Numbered from the stretch's first letter, positions 7,319-14,903 are shown. The stretch is DNA of 51,426 nt from Natrarchaeobius chitinivorans (GCF_003841505.1 NZ_REGA01000025.1:1-51426); one strand, 5' to 3'. Translations and numbers: made by a program. The notes: generated by a model from the letters alone, not told the origin.

Positions 7319-7528
7319 ATGACCGAGTACACCACCGTCTCGATCCCGAAGGATCTCGCCGAGCGCGTCGAAGAAACGATCGAGGGGACGAGCTTCCAGA
7401 GTACGAGCGATCTCGTCCGGTTTTTGCTCCGGAGTATCGTCATCCAGCACCAGAAAGAAGGCGAGTTGACCGAAGCGGAGTTCGAAGAGATCACCGAACA
7501 GCTCCGGGGACTCGGATACCTCGAGTAG
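7319..7528 (+). CDS. Ribbon-helix-helix (CopG/MetJ) DNA-binding protein
   Basis: A 69-residue protein. MTEYTTVSIPKDLAERVEET is the beta strand and first helix of a ribbon-helix-helix fold, and STSDLVRFLLRSI the second helix; a short acidic tail (EAEFEEITEQLRGLGYLE) follows. RHH dimers bind DNA through the paired beta strands. It is divergent from the small gene at 6900-7229 with a 90-bp shared intergenic region. Its last codons run directly into a tandem repeat array (7519-7699) that could hold binding sites, though that is inference. An antitoxin or small transcriptional regulator role is most likely; no toxin gene is adjacent. Confidence 0.8.
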   Translation: MTEYTTVSIPKDLAERVEETIEGTSFQSTSDLVRFLLRSIVIQHQKEGELTEAEFEEITEQLRGLGYLE

Positions 7529-7699
7529 GGAGGTGACCCCGCCTCGCGTAATCGAGACTCACCGCGCCTCGAGCAATCGAAATACTGGTTTCCTCGAGTG
7601 GTCGAATTGACTGGCTCTCGAGTGATCGGGATTGCGTCCCCCTCGAGTGAACGAGTGGCGACTCCTCGAGTGATCGAGATGGTGACCCCCTCGATAGCA
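7519..7699. repeat. Degenerate tandem array, about 8 units of 23-25 bp
   Basis: CCTCGAG-type unit starts occur at 7519, 7542, 7567, 7592, 7616, 7641, 7664 and 7689. The consensus is close to CCTCGAGTGATCGAGAT plus a variable 7-8 nt. Spacing is 23-25 bp throughout. The first unit overlaps the end of the RHH gene. No ORF spans it convincingly. Confidence 0.65.
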
Positions 7700-7766
7700 C
7701 CCGACCGATGCCGGCCCAACCGTTATCCGAGTCGGAGCACGTAGTTCGACCTGGAGGGCGAGCTCC

Positions 7767-7883
7767 ATGCCACACGTTCCGAACTTCCCATCCGACGATT
7801 CGGACGATGGCGAATCGAACCGGCGAGGCATCATCGGTCGGATAATCGACGACGGCGACTGGCCGTCGCCGACCGGCGGCTGA
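7767..7883 (+). CDS. Possible 38-residue acidic small protein
   Basis: The frame reads MPHVPNFPSDDSDDGESNRR and then GIIGRIIDDGDWPSPTGG to a TGA at 7881. The composition is strongly haloarchaeal (Asp-rich) with a short amphipathic GIIGRIIDD stretch. It lies between the tandem array and a convergent gene. I recognise no family and no clear promoter, so it may be fortuitous. Confidence 0.3.
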   Translation: MPHVPNFPSDDSDDGESNRRGIIGRIIDDGDWPSPTGG

Positions 7884-7949
7884 TCCGGTGACTGGGCCGC
7901 GGATATCCGGCGGGAATTTTTCTTCGACGGACCGTATTTCGACGCGCGA

Positions 7950-8372
7950 TCACTCCGAGAGCGACTGTGCCGGCGGCCGCGCGTCGACGATTTCGAGGGG
8001 TTGGCGGTCGCCGGTTCGGTCGAACGCGCCGAAGGAACGCTCGTCGTCGGTCCACGGCGGGACCGCGACGAAGATCACCTGCGCGAGGTCGTCCCGTTTC
8101 GTCACCTCGAGTTCGCGGAGAGGGTGAGAGACGAACTGTCCCTGGGCCTGTCGTGCTGGCGTCGAGAGGTCGACGCCGAAGACGGCGTTGACCGAGTTGC
8201 CGGGATCGGGGAGAAAGAAGTCGGTGAAGACCGGCGTCTCCGGGGGAACGGCGTCGGCCCCCTCGAGTTCGCCGGCCGGCGTGACCGACACGCCGGTCGT
8301 CACGCGATCCGGATCGGCGTCGCTGGCCAGATCGAGCAGGACTTCGACGAGCCCTCGCGTGATGTAAACCAT
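7950..8372 (-). CDS. Conserved hypothetical protein, possibly JAB/MPN-like
   Basis: A 140-residue soluble protein starting MVYITRGLVEVLLDLASDAD, with a strand-rich middle (VTTGVSVTPAGELEG, TPVFTDFFLPD, NAVFGVDLSTP) and QGQFVSHPLRELEVTKRDDL near the C-terminus. The beginning and the GxFxSHP turn recall JAB/MPN-fold proteins, but no HxH zinc motif is present, so peptidase activity is not supported. Start ATG at 8372. It lies 68 bp downstream of the next leftward gene and could be cotranscribed with it. Confidence 0.65.
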   Translation of the reverse strand: MVYITRGLVEVLLDLASDADPDRVTTGVSVTPAGELEGADAVPPETPVFTDFFLPDPGNSVNAVFGVDLSTPARQAQGQFVSHPLRELEVTKRDDLAQVIFVAVPPWTDDERSFGAFDRTGDRQPLEIVDARPPAQSLSE

Positions 8373-8440
8373 ACGTCTCGTAGGGTCCGAGCGTAGTTAG
8401 CTGTATGCCCCGCCGGTGCCGGAGTCGTCGGCGAGCACCG

Positions 8441-9124
8441 TCAGAACGGGAGCGCCGTTCGCACTGCTCCCGCATACAGCAGCGGCGCTCGTCGCCTCGA
8501 ACCCGCGAGTGCGTCCTCGAGCGCCACGTCGGCGTTCTCGAGGACGCCGGGGCCGTGACCGCCGAGGACTCGTTCCGGAGTGACCCGTCCGAGTTTCTCC
8601 TGTGGGGGAATCAGTCTGCGCATCGGGTGAACGCCGAGGCGTTCGTTCCCCGCCAGGAAGTACTCCGCCGTTCCGACCGATTCGGGGACGACGAGCGTTC
8701 CGCGTTCCGGATCGAAGAGGATGGCCTCCTGCCAGAAGCGGTTGTCGACGAGTTTGCGCGCCTCGAGGCGGGTATCGGAGAGTTGGTCGGAAAACCGGGC
8801 GACCGGCGCGTCGATCTCCTCGGAGACGCCCTCGAACCAGCGAGGAAGATAGACCGGGACCCGGTGGCGGTTCGCGATGGTCTCCGCGTCGCGGCTGTGT
8901 CGGTCGAGCAGGACGACGACGCCGGCGACCGGGCCGAACTCGGCCAGCAACTCGTCGAGCCCCTCGGCGTCGACCGGGTCGACGAGCCAGCACTCGCCGT
9001 CGACCTCGAGGGCGTGGCTCGCGCGTTGCATACGTTCGTCGGAATGTGCGATCCAGCCGACGCCGCCGTCGAACCGATCGATCTCCTCGAAGTCGGTCGC
9101 ACGTTCGTCGACGCGAAGCGTCAT
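8441..9124 (-). CDS. Metallo-beta-lactamase-fold-like haloarchaeal protein, metal motif degenerate
   Basis: A 227-residue protein. GVGWIAHSDERMQRASHALEV, ECWLVDPVD, VVVLLDRHSRDAETIANRH and a C-terminal GGHGPGVLENADVALEDAL follow the strand order of metallo-beta-lactamase-fold hydrolases. DRHSRDA takes the place of the HxHxDH signature and GGHGPGV resembles the final metal His loop. The first His pair is altered, so catalysis is uncertain. It is probably cytoplasmic, since no signal peptide is seen. It is followed closely by the hypothetical gene at 7950-8372 in the same direction, suggesting a two-gene unit. Confidence 0.7.
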   Translation of the reverse strand: MTLRVDERATDFEEIDRFDGGVGWIAHSDERMQRASHALEVDGECWLVDPVDAEGLDELLAEFGPVAGVVVLLDRHSRDAETIANRHRVPVYLPRWFEGVSEEIDAPVARFSDQLSDTRLEARKLVDNRFWQEAILFDPERGTLVVPESVGTAEYFLAGNERLGVHPMRRLIPPQEKLGRVTPERVLGGHGPGVLENADVALEDALAGSRRRAPLLYAGAVRTALPF

Positions 9125-9252
9125 ACCGGTGATACGGTTTCTCCGGGCAAAAGCGTATCACATGTGGCAAGGAACCGCTTCGATGCCCGGTATTCGGCGT
9201 TGTTCCCCGGTTCGTCGGAGGGAACCGTCGAACGGTTACGATAATCCCAATC

Positions 9253-9328
9253 CTGGCCACTGCACGTCGTTGCCCGCCTGATCGTCGGACGGATCGACGG
9301 TCAGTCTGTAACTCGTGCAGTTGTTTCA
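9253..9328. repeat. Degenerate family-1-like palindromic element
   Basis: The left arm GCCACTGCACGTCGTTGCCC and the right arm ending CTCGTGCAGTTGTTTC keep the ACTGCA...TGCAGT pairing and the CCTGATCG core of family 1, but the TATAG ends are lost. The rest of 9125-9373 holds only the HalOD1 promoter region. Confidence 0.5.
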
Positions 9329-9373
9329 CTTTCAAACTCGGTATTTATCCGACCACGACTACTGAAACCGATA

Positions 9374-9646
9374 ATGGCCCCCGGAAATCCGGAACAGCAG
9401 TTGGTGGTGGAGTACGAAATTCCAGCGGATGAATCCGTGAGTACGGCGGCGATCGATGCTGTAAGTTCGCTCAAAGAGTGTGAGCCGCGGGAGTTGACTC
9501 CGTTATACAGGACGATCGATCCGGAACTGCTGGACGATCTGTGTCAGTCCCGGCAGAACGGGACAGTCAAATTCGTCTACAGCGACTTTCACGTTACTGT
9601 CGAGAGGGGCGAGTATCTTCTCCTCCGACCAGCAGATTGCGAGTGA
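9374..9646 (+). CDS. HalOD1 output-domain protein
   Basis: A 90-residue protein made of a single HalOD1 domain: VVEYEIPADESVSTAAIDAV, then REL.PLYRTIDPELLDDL and VKFVYSDFHVTVERGEYLLL. HalOD1 (halobacterial output domain 1) is found alone or attached to signalling modules, and its molecular function is not established. It sits 71 bp upstream of a PAS histidine kinase on the same strand, so the two may form a signalling pair. The TATA-like GGTATTTATCC near 9340 gives a short or absent leader. Confidence 0.85.
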   Translation: MAPGNPEQQLVVEYEIPADESVSTAAIDAVSSLKECEPRELTPLYRTIDPELLDDLCQSRQNGTVKFVYSDFHVTVERGEYLLLRPADCE

Positions 9647-9717
9647 TTGTCGCGGACGTGTCGTCGCCTGCGACGGACCGGGACAACCTTTTCCCCGTCA
9701 GTCGGCTGAAACCGGAT

Positions 9718-10812
9718 ATGAATGGCCGGGAGCCAGAAGCGCTCATTCCAGCGGCCGTGGACACCCTCCCGATCAACTTCGCAATCCTCGATGACGAAGG
9801 GACGATCCTGTACACGAATCGCGCATGGCAGGAGTTCGGCGAAGCGAACGATATCGAAATTCGGCCGGATACGATCGGAACCAACTACCTGGCGATCACC
9901 GGACAGGCGGAGACGGAGACGGCACAGACGGCTGCCGCTGGGTTGTCGGAGATCCTGGCGGGCGAACGAGAACTCTTCGAGTTCGAATACCCGTGTCACT
10001 CCCCCGATAGGAAACGGTGGTTTCTCATGCGCGCAGCGTCGTTCACCGACGACGATCAGCGGTACGTCGCTGTTGCACATTTCGACATCACGGACCGGTA
10101 CGAGTACCAGCGTCGGTTGGAAGAATCCAACGAGCGACTTCAGCAGTTCGCCTACGTCGCCTCTCACGACCTCCAGGAGCCGTTACGGATGGTCACGAGC
10201 TACCTGCAACTGCTCGAGCGTCGGTATCGCGACGAACTGGACGAAGACGCCGAAGCGTTCATCGAGTTCGCAGTTGACGGTGCCGAGCGAATGGAGGCGA
10301 TGATCGAGGGGTTGCTTACGTACTCCAGGGTCGAAACGCAGGGAACGTCCTTCGGTTCGGTCGACCTTGACGCAGTGTTGGACGACGTCCTGACGGATCT
10401 GGCTGTCCGGATCGACGAAACCGGTGCCGATATCACTGCCGAGTCGCTTCCGACCGTCGACGGTGACGCCAGCCAGCTCCGCCAACTCTTCCAGAACCTG
10501 CTGGAAAACGCCCTCCAGTACAGCGGTGAGCAGGAACCCCGCATATCGATCTCTGCCACGCGTGACGGGGACGAGTGGATCATTTCGGTCAGTGACGGGG
10601 GGATCGGTATCGATCGAGACGATGGAGACCGAATTTTCGAGATATTCCAGCGACTCCACACCCACGAAGAGCACGACGGGACGGGAATCGGCCTCGCACT
10701 CTGCCGGCGAGTCGTCGAACGACACGGTGGCGACATCTGGGTCGAGTCCGAACAGAACGGCGGATCGACGTTCTCGTTTCGGCTGCCATCGACCACCGAT
10801 GACGAGGCGTGA
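9718..10812 (+). CDS. PAS-domain sensor histidine kinase
   Basis: A 364-residue soluble kinase. The PAS domain (about 10-128, INFAILDDEGTILYTNRAWQ) is followed by a HisKA domain with the phosphorylated His150 in VASHDLQEPLR, then the HATPase_c domain with N box QNLLENALQY (259-268), G1 DGGIGID (293-299) and G2 GTGIGLAL (321-328). No membrane segment or receiver domain is present, so the partner response regulator lies elsewhere. ATG 9718 was chosen as the start; the open frame upstream overlaps HalOD1 in another frame and has no domain. The stop TGA (10810-10812) is the first three bases of a family-2 element, so the original C-terminus may have been slightly different. Confidence 0.88.
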   Translation: MNGREPEALIPAAVDTLPINFAILDDEGTILYTNRAWQEFGEANDIEIRPDTIGTNYLAITGQAETETAQTAAAGLSEILAGERELFEFEYPCHSPDRKRWFLMRAASFTDDDQRYVAVAHFDITDRYEYQRRLEESNERLQQFAYVASHDLQEPLRMVTSYLQLLERRYRDELDEDAEAFIEFAVDGAERMEAMIEGLLTYSRVETQGTSFGSVDLDAVLDDVLTDLAVRIDETGADITAESLPTVDGDASQLRQLFQNLLENALQYSGEQEPRISISATRDGDEWIISVSDGGIGIDRDDGDRIFEIFQRLHTHEEHDGTGIGLALCRRVVERHGGDIWVESEQNGGSTFSFRLPSTTDDEA

Positions 10813-10895
10813 TACGGTTTTCTGTACGTCATTGCCGTCGCATCCGCGATCCGGGCGGCGGGTGCGCCGGTAAACAGGTACAGTAATCCGTATGA
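10810..10895. repeat. Family-2 palindromic element, copy 2
   Basis: Its ends are TGATACGGTTTTCTGTAC and the complement of TCATACGGATTACTGTAC. The core GATCCGGGCGGCGGGTGCGCC is nearly identical to the core of copy 1. Its first TGA serves as the kinase stop codon. Confidence 0.85.
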
Positions 10896-11042
10896 TACGG
10901 CGTCTCCCCGACGGTCGATACGGGCATCGCCGCTTCGTCTCGAGAACCGGTCACCTCACTTCCTTCACGAGATACCAGTAATTATATTATCGTTCAGATA
11001 TACTGTCACGATGGAAGCCGCTCGCCCCAGAACGTGTCCGCG

Positions 11043-11122
11043 GGGGCATGCGTAGTGAAATGCCCCGGGTGGTGGAGCACCCGAGGCGGGTGGCTTCCAA
11101 ACACGCGACGTTTGGCTGCCAT
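11043..11122 (-). ncRNA. Structured element B (second copy of the element at 2600)
   Basis: Read leftward from the ATG-like triplet at 11122, this repeats element A: GGAAGCC, CCTCGGGTG (11086-11078) pairing with CACCCGGGG (11071-11063), and an alternative GGGGCAT (11066-11060) pairing with ATGCCCC (11049-11043). The loops differ in length from element A while the stems are intact. It is divergent from a zinc-ribbon gene at 11228, as element A is from the gene at 2491. The open frame from 11122 (about 38 codons) is not aligned with that of element A past the first stem. Confidence 0.5.
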
Positions 11123-11139
11123 GCTTTCGTTACTGCCAC

Positions 11140-11157
11140 CGAGACAAAAAGGTCTCG
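11140..11157 (-). promoter_or_regulatory. Palindrome over the TATA-like box of structured element B
   Basis: CGAGAC (11140-11145) and GTCTCG (11152-11157) flank AAAAAG, i.e. CTTTTT on the transcribed strand. The distance to the ATG at 11122 equals that in element A. The conserved GTCGTGCGAGAC context is shared with 2560-2570. Confidence 0.55.
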
Positions 11158-11227
11158 CACGACAGTTTAGTATCGCGCTCGATCAGCCCCCGGTCCCGAT
11201 TAGCGGCCGGTTCGGGAGGCGGCCCCG

Positions 11228-11473
11228 ATGAGTTCGCGGTCCGACGCCGCCGACGCGGCGAGTTCCGACGGCCCACCCGGCCCCGTCTGCGACCGGTGTG
11301 GCGACCCGATCCGGGAGGACCGGGTGTTCCGCCTCTCGAGCGAACCGTGTCCCGCACTCGCCGGGCGGTACGAGGCCGTCACGAAGACGTACTGTCCCGA
11401 CTGCGTCGCCGGCATCGGGATGCTTGCTCTCTCGGCCGGGCCTCGAGGCTCCGTCATCATCGAGTCGGAGTGA
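11228..11473 (+). CDS. Small zinc-ribbon protein
   Basis: An 81-residue protein with a disordered Ser/Ala/Asp-rich N-terminus, then VCDRCGDPIREDRVF, a 30-residue middle, and TYCPDCVAGIGMLALSAGP. The CxxC...CxxC arrangement is a zinc ribbon of the kind common among haloarchaeal small proteins. ATG 11228 is preceded by GGGAGGCGGCC, a possible ribosome-binding site. It faces away from structured element B; the intergenic region of about 70 bp up to the palindrome would hold both promoters. Not clearly homologous in sequence to the zinc protein at 2303-2491 beyond the Cys pattern. Function unknown. Confidence 0.75.
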   Translation: MSSRSDAADAASSDGPPGPVCDRCGDPIREDRVFRLSSEPCPALAGRYEAVTKTYCPDCVAGIGMLALSAGPRGSVIIESE

Positions 11474-11570
11474 CGGGCGCTCGAGGAGCGATTCGGCGGC
11501 GCGATACGTGACGGAGAATTGATCCGGGGAGAGCGGCCGATTTCCTCGGAACCGACGTCCATCCAACTGC

Positions 11571-11649
11571 TCATACGGATTGCTGTACCTGTCTACCTGA
11601 GACCGCGGAACGGCACCCGGTCGATCCATGGACAGCAAACTGTATCAGG
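11571..11649. repeat. Family-2 palindromic element, diverged copy
   Basis: Its ends are TCATACGGATTGCTGTACC and the complement of CCTGATACAGTTTGCTGTCC. The centre differs from the other copies. It ends 11 bp before the stop of the minus-strand membrane protein gene. Confidence 0.7.
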
Positions 11650-11659
11650 CACCGCTAGA

Positions 11660-11887
11660 CTACGACGACCTCGTACTGGGTTGTTTCAGGTACGAGTACA
11701 CGAGGACCAGAAGGTACGCGCCTGCGAGGAAGCTGATTCCCATCGCGAACGGTGAGACGGAACCGTCAGGCGGTGCGACGACGAACAACGCCCACGTCAC
11801 AGCGAAACCGACGAGCGCCCCAATCAGGACGGCTACTCTCCGCGGAGTGAATCCACCGTCTGACCGCAGCGAAAGCTGTTCGGGCAT
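11660..11887 (-). CDS. Small membrane protein, two transmembrane helices
   Basis: A 75-residue protein: a short N-terminus with RSDGGFTPRR, helix 1 VAVLIGALVGFAVTWALFVV (about 18-37), a PPDGS turn, helix 2 MGISFLAGAYLLVLVYSYL (about 49-67) and a short Ser-rich tail. The positive N-terminus suggests it starts in the cytoplasm. No named family is recognised. It is a typical haloarchaeal two-helix protein located upstream of, and divergent from, the terminal reductase operon. ATG at 11887. Confidence 0.7.
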   Translation of the reverse strand: MPEQLSLRSDGGFTPRRVAVLIGALVGFAVTWALFVVAPPDGSVSPFAMGISFLAGAYLLVLVYSYLKQPSTRSS

Positions 11888-12300
11888 AGATCCGTATTCG
11901 ACGAGTAGACGGATGAATCTGGCGGTAATGACGGATTTCTTGCAGGAGTGTACCAGAAGGGACTTCCCGATGGTGGCGGCCGTCCACAGGGAGACGACGA
12001 CCTGAAAGCACAGTTTCCCGTTACTCGATGCGCCGCTCCCACCATAGTCCGGGTGGCCGACCCCGGATGGCTCGTGGTCCTGACGATGCTCGTCGTCGGT
12101 GGCGTCTTCTGCGACGCGTTCGTTTGCCTATATCGCGTACGGACGAGAACAAGGTGAACGTACTGAGACAGAGCGGGGTTGCAGTAACGAGACAGTGGTG
12201 AGATGCAGTACCTTCTCGAGGCATTTCCCGGTGTTTTCCAAATTGCGGGCCGAAATTTTCCGACGCAGTTTGTAGTACTCTCCGTATTTATTAAAATAAA
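11888..12300. other. Intergenic stretch without a confident gene
   Basis: No convincing coding region is visible. A short plus-strand frame around 12052-12120 (PGWLVVLTMLVVGGVF) looks like a transmembrane helix but breaks off. In another frame the DNA continues as FAYIAYGREQGERTE, which hints at a frameshifted remnant of a small membrane protein. The last 70 bp become very AT-rich. Confidence 0.4.
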
Positions 12301-12308
12301 ATTTTCCC

Positions 12309-12376
12309 ATGGGTAGTTTATTACTATGGGTATGACAAGGATAATAGGGGTCCAACATTGGGAAAAGGTTTAAACC
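12309..12376 (+). promoter_or_regulatory. Promoter region of the heme-copper reductase operon
   Basis: An AT-rich block contains two direct copies of ATGGGTA (12309-12315, 12326-12332; 17 bp apart) and a perfect palindrome GGTTTAAACC (12367-12376) whose TTTAAA can serve as TATA box about 33 nt before the ATG at 12407. The direct repeats are candidate regulator sites, for example for an oxygen or nitrogen-oxide responsive factor. That assignment is inference. Confidence 0.45.
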
Positions 12377-12406
12377 AGCTGGTCATGACATTGGCTATCG
12401 TATTCC

Positions 12407-12553
12407 ATGAGCCACGAAGATACCGAGGAGATCCCCGTCATGCAACGAATCTACAACCGAATATGGCTGCTGGCAGTGATTGGGATAATCTTCTTTTTCG
12501 TCACGTACGTTGGATGGGGACTGATAGACGTATTCTCGGTGCCTGCGAGGTGA
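12407..12553 (+). CDS. 48-residue single-helix subunit of the heme-copper reductase
   Basis: The frame reads MSHEDTEEIPVMQRIYNRIW, a transmembrane helix LLAVIGIIFFFVTYVGWGLI, and a short DVFSVPAR tail to TGA at 12551. Size, topology and position immediately before subunit II (3-bp gap) match the small accessory helix of ba3-type and related heme-copper enzymes (subunit IIa-like). ATG 12407 follows the GGTTTAAACC promoter. No other function is suggested by the sequence. Confidence 0.75.
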   Translation: MSHEDTEEIPVMQRIYNRIWLLAVIGIIFFFVTYVGWGLIDVFSVPAR

Positions 12554-12556
12554 TTC

Positions 12557-13102
12557 ATGCCGGGACCATTCGACAAACCCGAAGGCAACTGGTGGGACGA
12601 ACCAGTCAATCGGCGCGAAGGCATGTGGCTCGGCATCGCGGGCGTCTGGTCGCTGGCCATCTTCGGCTGGATGAGCGGCTTCACCCGCTTCGGTGACCAG
12701 AATCCCGTCGGCGAGACGTACGAGGTCGATCCATCCGAGTATCGGGAAACAGTCCAGGCGTACATAGACGAAGCTGACGAGAACGAGGAGGGACACATCA
12801 TCCCGCCAGGAGACTCGGTCTACATCGGTGCGTTCCGGTTCAACTGGGACGGCCTCCCGGTGGTGCTCGAAGCGGGCCAGGAGTACGACATCCATCTGGG
12901 AGCGTACGACGTCCAGCACGGTTTCTCGATTCGTCCGGAACACAGCCTGAGCCAGCAGATCAACCTCCAGATCCTCCCGGACACCGAGTGGGTTATCCCG
13001 ATGAGCTTCGACGATCCGGGAACCTACCACGTCATCTGCAACGAGTTCTGTGGCCAGGGTCACAACAGCATGCACGGCACCCTCTACGTGGAGGAACCGT
13101 AA
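12557..13102 (+). CDS. Heme-copper reductase subunit II with CuA site
   Basis: A 181-residue protein with one N-terminal membrane helix (about 22-42) and an outer cupredoxin domain. The CuA ligands are complete: His121 (QHGF), Cys161, Glu163, Cys165, His169 and Met172 in CNEFCGQGHNSMHG. It accepts electrons from a blue copper protein or cytochrome and passes them to the hemes of subunit I. It has a single helix, as in ba3-type (B-family) enzymes, not two as in the A family. It abuts subunit I with the stop directly before the next ATG. Given subunit I, it probably belongs to a CuA-type nitric oxide reductase rather than an oxidase. Confidence 0.9.
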   Translation: MPGPFDKPEGNWWDEPVNRREGMWLGIAGVWSLAIFGWMSGFTRFGDQNPVGETYEVDPSEYRETVQAYIDEADENEEGHIIPPGDSVYIGAFRFNWDGLPVVLEAGQEYDIHLGAYDVQHGFSIRPEHSLSQQINLQILPDTEWVIPMSFDDPGTYHVICNEFCGQGHNSMHGTLYVEEP

Positions 13103-14833
13103 ATGGTCGCGACGCTCTCTCAGCTGTTCGATAACGACTACGACGAGGAGGGGTTCCGGACCTGCTCCGTGACCGGCCTCGAGATTCATCGCACGGCCGA
13201 GAACCACGTCAAACTCTTCGGACTGACGGCGGTCGTCGCGATGGTCGTCGGTGGGATCTTCGCCATCACCGTCGCGATGACCCGCTGGGAACTGATCGGA
13301 TTGATCGGCGAAGCTAACTACTACCGCCATCTCAGCATGCACGCCTGGAACCTCCTCATCTTCTGGCTGGTGTTCATGGAGATCGCCATTCTCTACGTCG
13401 GCGGTCCGATGGTACTCGGCCGGCGACTCCCGCTCACGAAGGTCGCCAAAGCCGGCTGGGTCACGATGGTCGCTGGCGCTCTCGGCATCAACTACTTCAT
13501 CTGGACGGCGTCCGGCGCCGAGGTCGCACCGCTGCTTACGGCCTACGTCCCACTGAACATCCCGACGGGCTTTTTCGCCAGCGCCATCGTCTTCCTGGTC
13601 GGGGCGACCATCGCTGCAGTGCCGTTTCTCGCCACCATCTGGAAGGAAAAACGCTGGGGGACGGACGACACGCTTCCGCTCGTGACCTTCGGTGCGTTCA
13701 TCACGAGCATCATCGCCGTTCAGGCCATTCTCGGCGGGATCGCCGCCTTCAGTTACGGCCTCGTCTGGAAGGTCGGCATCATCGAGACGATAAACAGCGG
13801 TGCCTATCGGACGCTCTTCTGGACGATCGGACACGGCTCCCAGCAGATCAACTTGCTGGCGATGATCACGGTGTGGTATTTCCTGACTCACGTCGTCGGC
13901 GGCGCCGTGGTCGTCAGCGAGAAAGTCTCGCGGTCGGCGTTCATCCTCTACCTGTTTTTCATCAACCTCGGGGCGGCCCACCACCTGATGGCGGACCCGG
14001 CCCTCGGCGTCGGCTGGAAGCTCTTCAACACGTCGTACGCGTTCTACGGTGCCGCGTTCGCGAGCATGATACACGCCTTCGCCATCCCGGCGGGGCTGGA
14101 GGCCGGCCGCCGCCAGCGCGGTCTTGGTGGCGGCCTGTTCGGCTGGCTCACCTCCGCTCCCTGGCGCAATCCCGTCTTCTCCGCGACGATTTTCAGCATC
14201 ATCCTGTTCGGATTCGTCGGCGGCATCACCGGCGTCCTGATGGGCCAACTCCAGCTCAACATCACCTGGCACAACACCTTCGCGACGGTCGGACACTTCC
14301 ACGCCACCGTCGCGGTGGGGACGACGCTCGCCTTCATGGGGCTGGTCTTTTTCGTCATCCAGACGATGTTCCGGCGCGATTTCGTCTCCGGAACGCTCGC
14401 GTCGCTGGTACCGTACTTCTACGCCGGGGCGATGGGTATCGCGACGCTTGCCATGATCTACCTCGGCATCCTCTACGGCGTGCCGCGACGCACCTCGAGC
14501 GTCGTCCGGAACATCCCCGGTGCCGATTTCAGCATCTCCGCGGCCGCACCGCTCATGTCACTGTTCGGCGTCTTCGCCGTGCTGGCGATACTCGCCGGAG
14601 TCCTCTTTCTTCTCGTGGCGCTCGGGTCGCTGTTGTTCGGCGCTCGGCTCGAGAGAGGAGACGACGCCGGTTTACGCCCCGACGGGGGGCTGACACCGGA
14701 CGGTGGAAAGCCGGTCCACGCCGTCGATATGCGCGGAACCTTCGCGATGTGTCTGATCTTCATGGCGACGTTCGTCGTCCTCTACGTGCTCAACTGGTTC
14801 CTCCTCGTCCAGTTGTGGTCTATCGGCGCCTGA
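13103..14833 (+). CDS. Heme-copper reductase subunit I, catalytic Tyr replaced by Gln (probable NO reductase)
   Basis: A 576-residue protein with about 13 membrane helices. All six metal-ligand histidines are present: His80 (low-spin heme), His244, His293 and His294 (CuB), and His398 and His400 (high-spin and low-spin hemes). In oxidases the CuB His of helix VI is followed four residues later by the cross-linked Tyr (HPxVY). Here the motif is IGHGSQQIN, giving Gln248. Loss of this Tyr is known from nitric oxide reductases of the superfamily, including CuA-containing types described as eNOR. The nirK gene 3.6 kb away supports NO as substrate. By similarity alone it would be called a ba3-type oxidase subunit I. 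Confidence 0.88.
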   Translation: MVATLSQLFDNDYDEEGFRTCSVTGLEIHRTAENHVKLFGLTAVVAMVVGGIFAITVAMTRWELIGLIGEANYYRHLSMHAWNLLIFWLVFMEIAILYVGGPMVLGRRLPLTKVAKAGWVTMVAGALGINYFIWTASGAEVAPLLTAYVPLNIPTGFFASAIVFLVGATIAAVPFLATIWKEKRWGTDDTLPLVTFGAFITSIIAVQAILGGIAAFSYGLVWKVGIIETINSGAYRTLFWTIGHGSQQINLLAMITVWYFLTHVVGGAVVVSEKVSRSAFILYLFFINLGAAHHLMADPALGVGWKLFNTSYAFYGAAFASMIHAFAIPAGLEAGRRQRGLGGGLFGWLTSAPWRNPVFSATIFSIILFGFVGGITGVLMGQLQLNITWHNTFATVGHFHATVAVGTTLAFMGLVFFVIQTMFRRDFVSGTLASLVPYFYAGAMGIATLAMIYLGILYGVPRRTSSVVRNIPGADFSISAAAPLMSLFGVFAVLAILAGVLFLLVALGSLLFGARLERGDDAGLRPDGGLTPDGGKPVHAVDMRGTFAMCLIFMATFVVLYVLNWFLLVQLWSIGA

Positions 14834-14903
14834 TCTCCCACCGCGTTCACCGTGCGACGGTTTTCGGTAAACGGTTTCATGGCAGCGTCAAAATACACTC
14901 AAA

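Noticed and set aside
7519-7699. CRISPR-like array
   Set aside because: Unit length of 23-25 bp with degenerate repeats leaves no room for spacers.
12395-14302. Minus-strand open frame of 635 codons opposite the reductase operon
   Set aside because: It lies wholly antisense to subunits I and II, which have clear metal-ligand motifs, and it has only low-complexity acidic/basic sequence.
13103-14833. Simple call as oxygen-reducing ba3 oxidase
   Set aside because: The catalytic Tyr position is Gln and nirK is adjacent. An oxidase call is kept only as an alternative.
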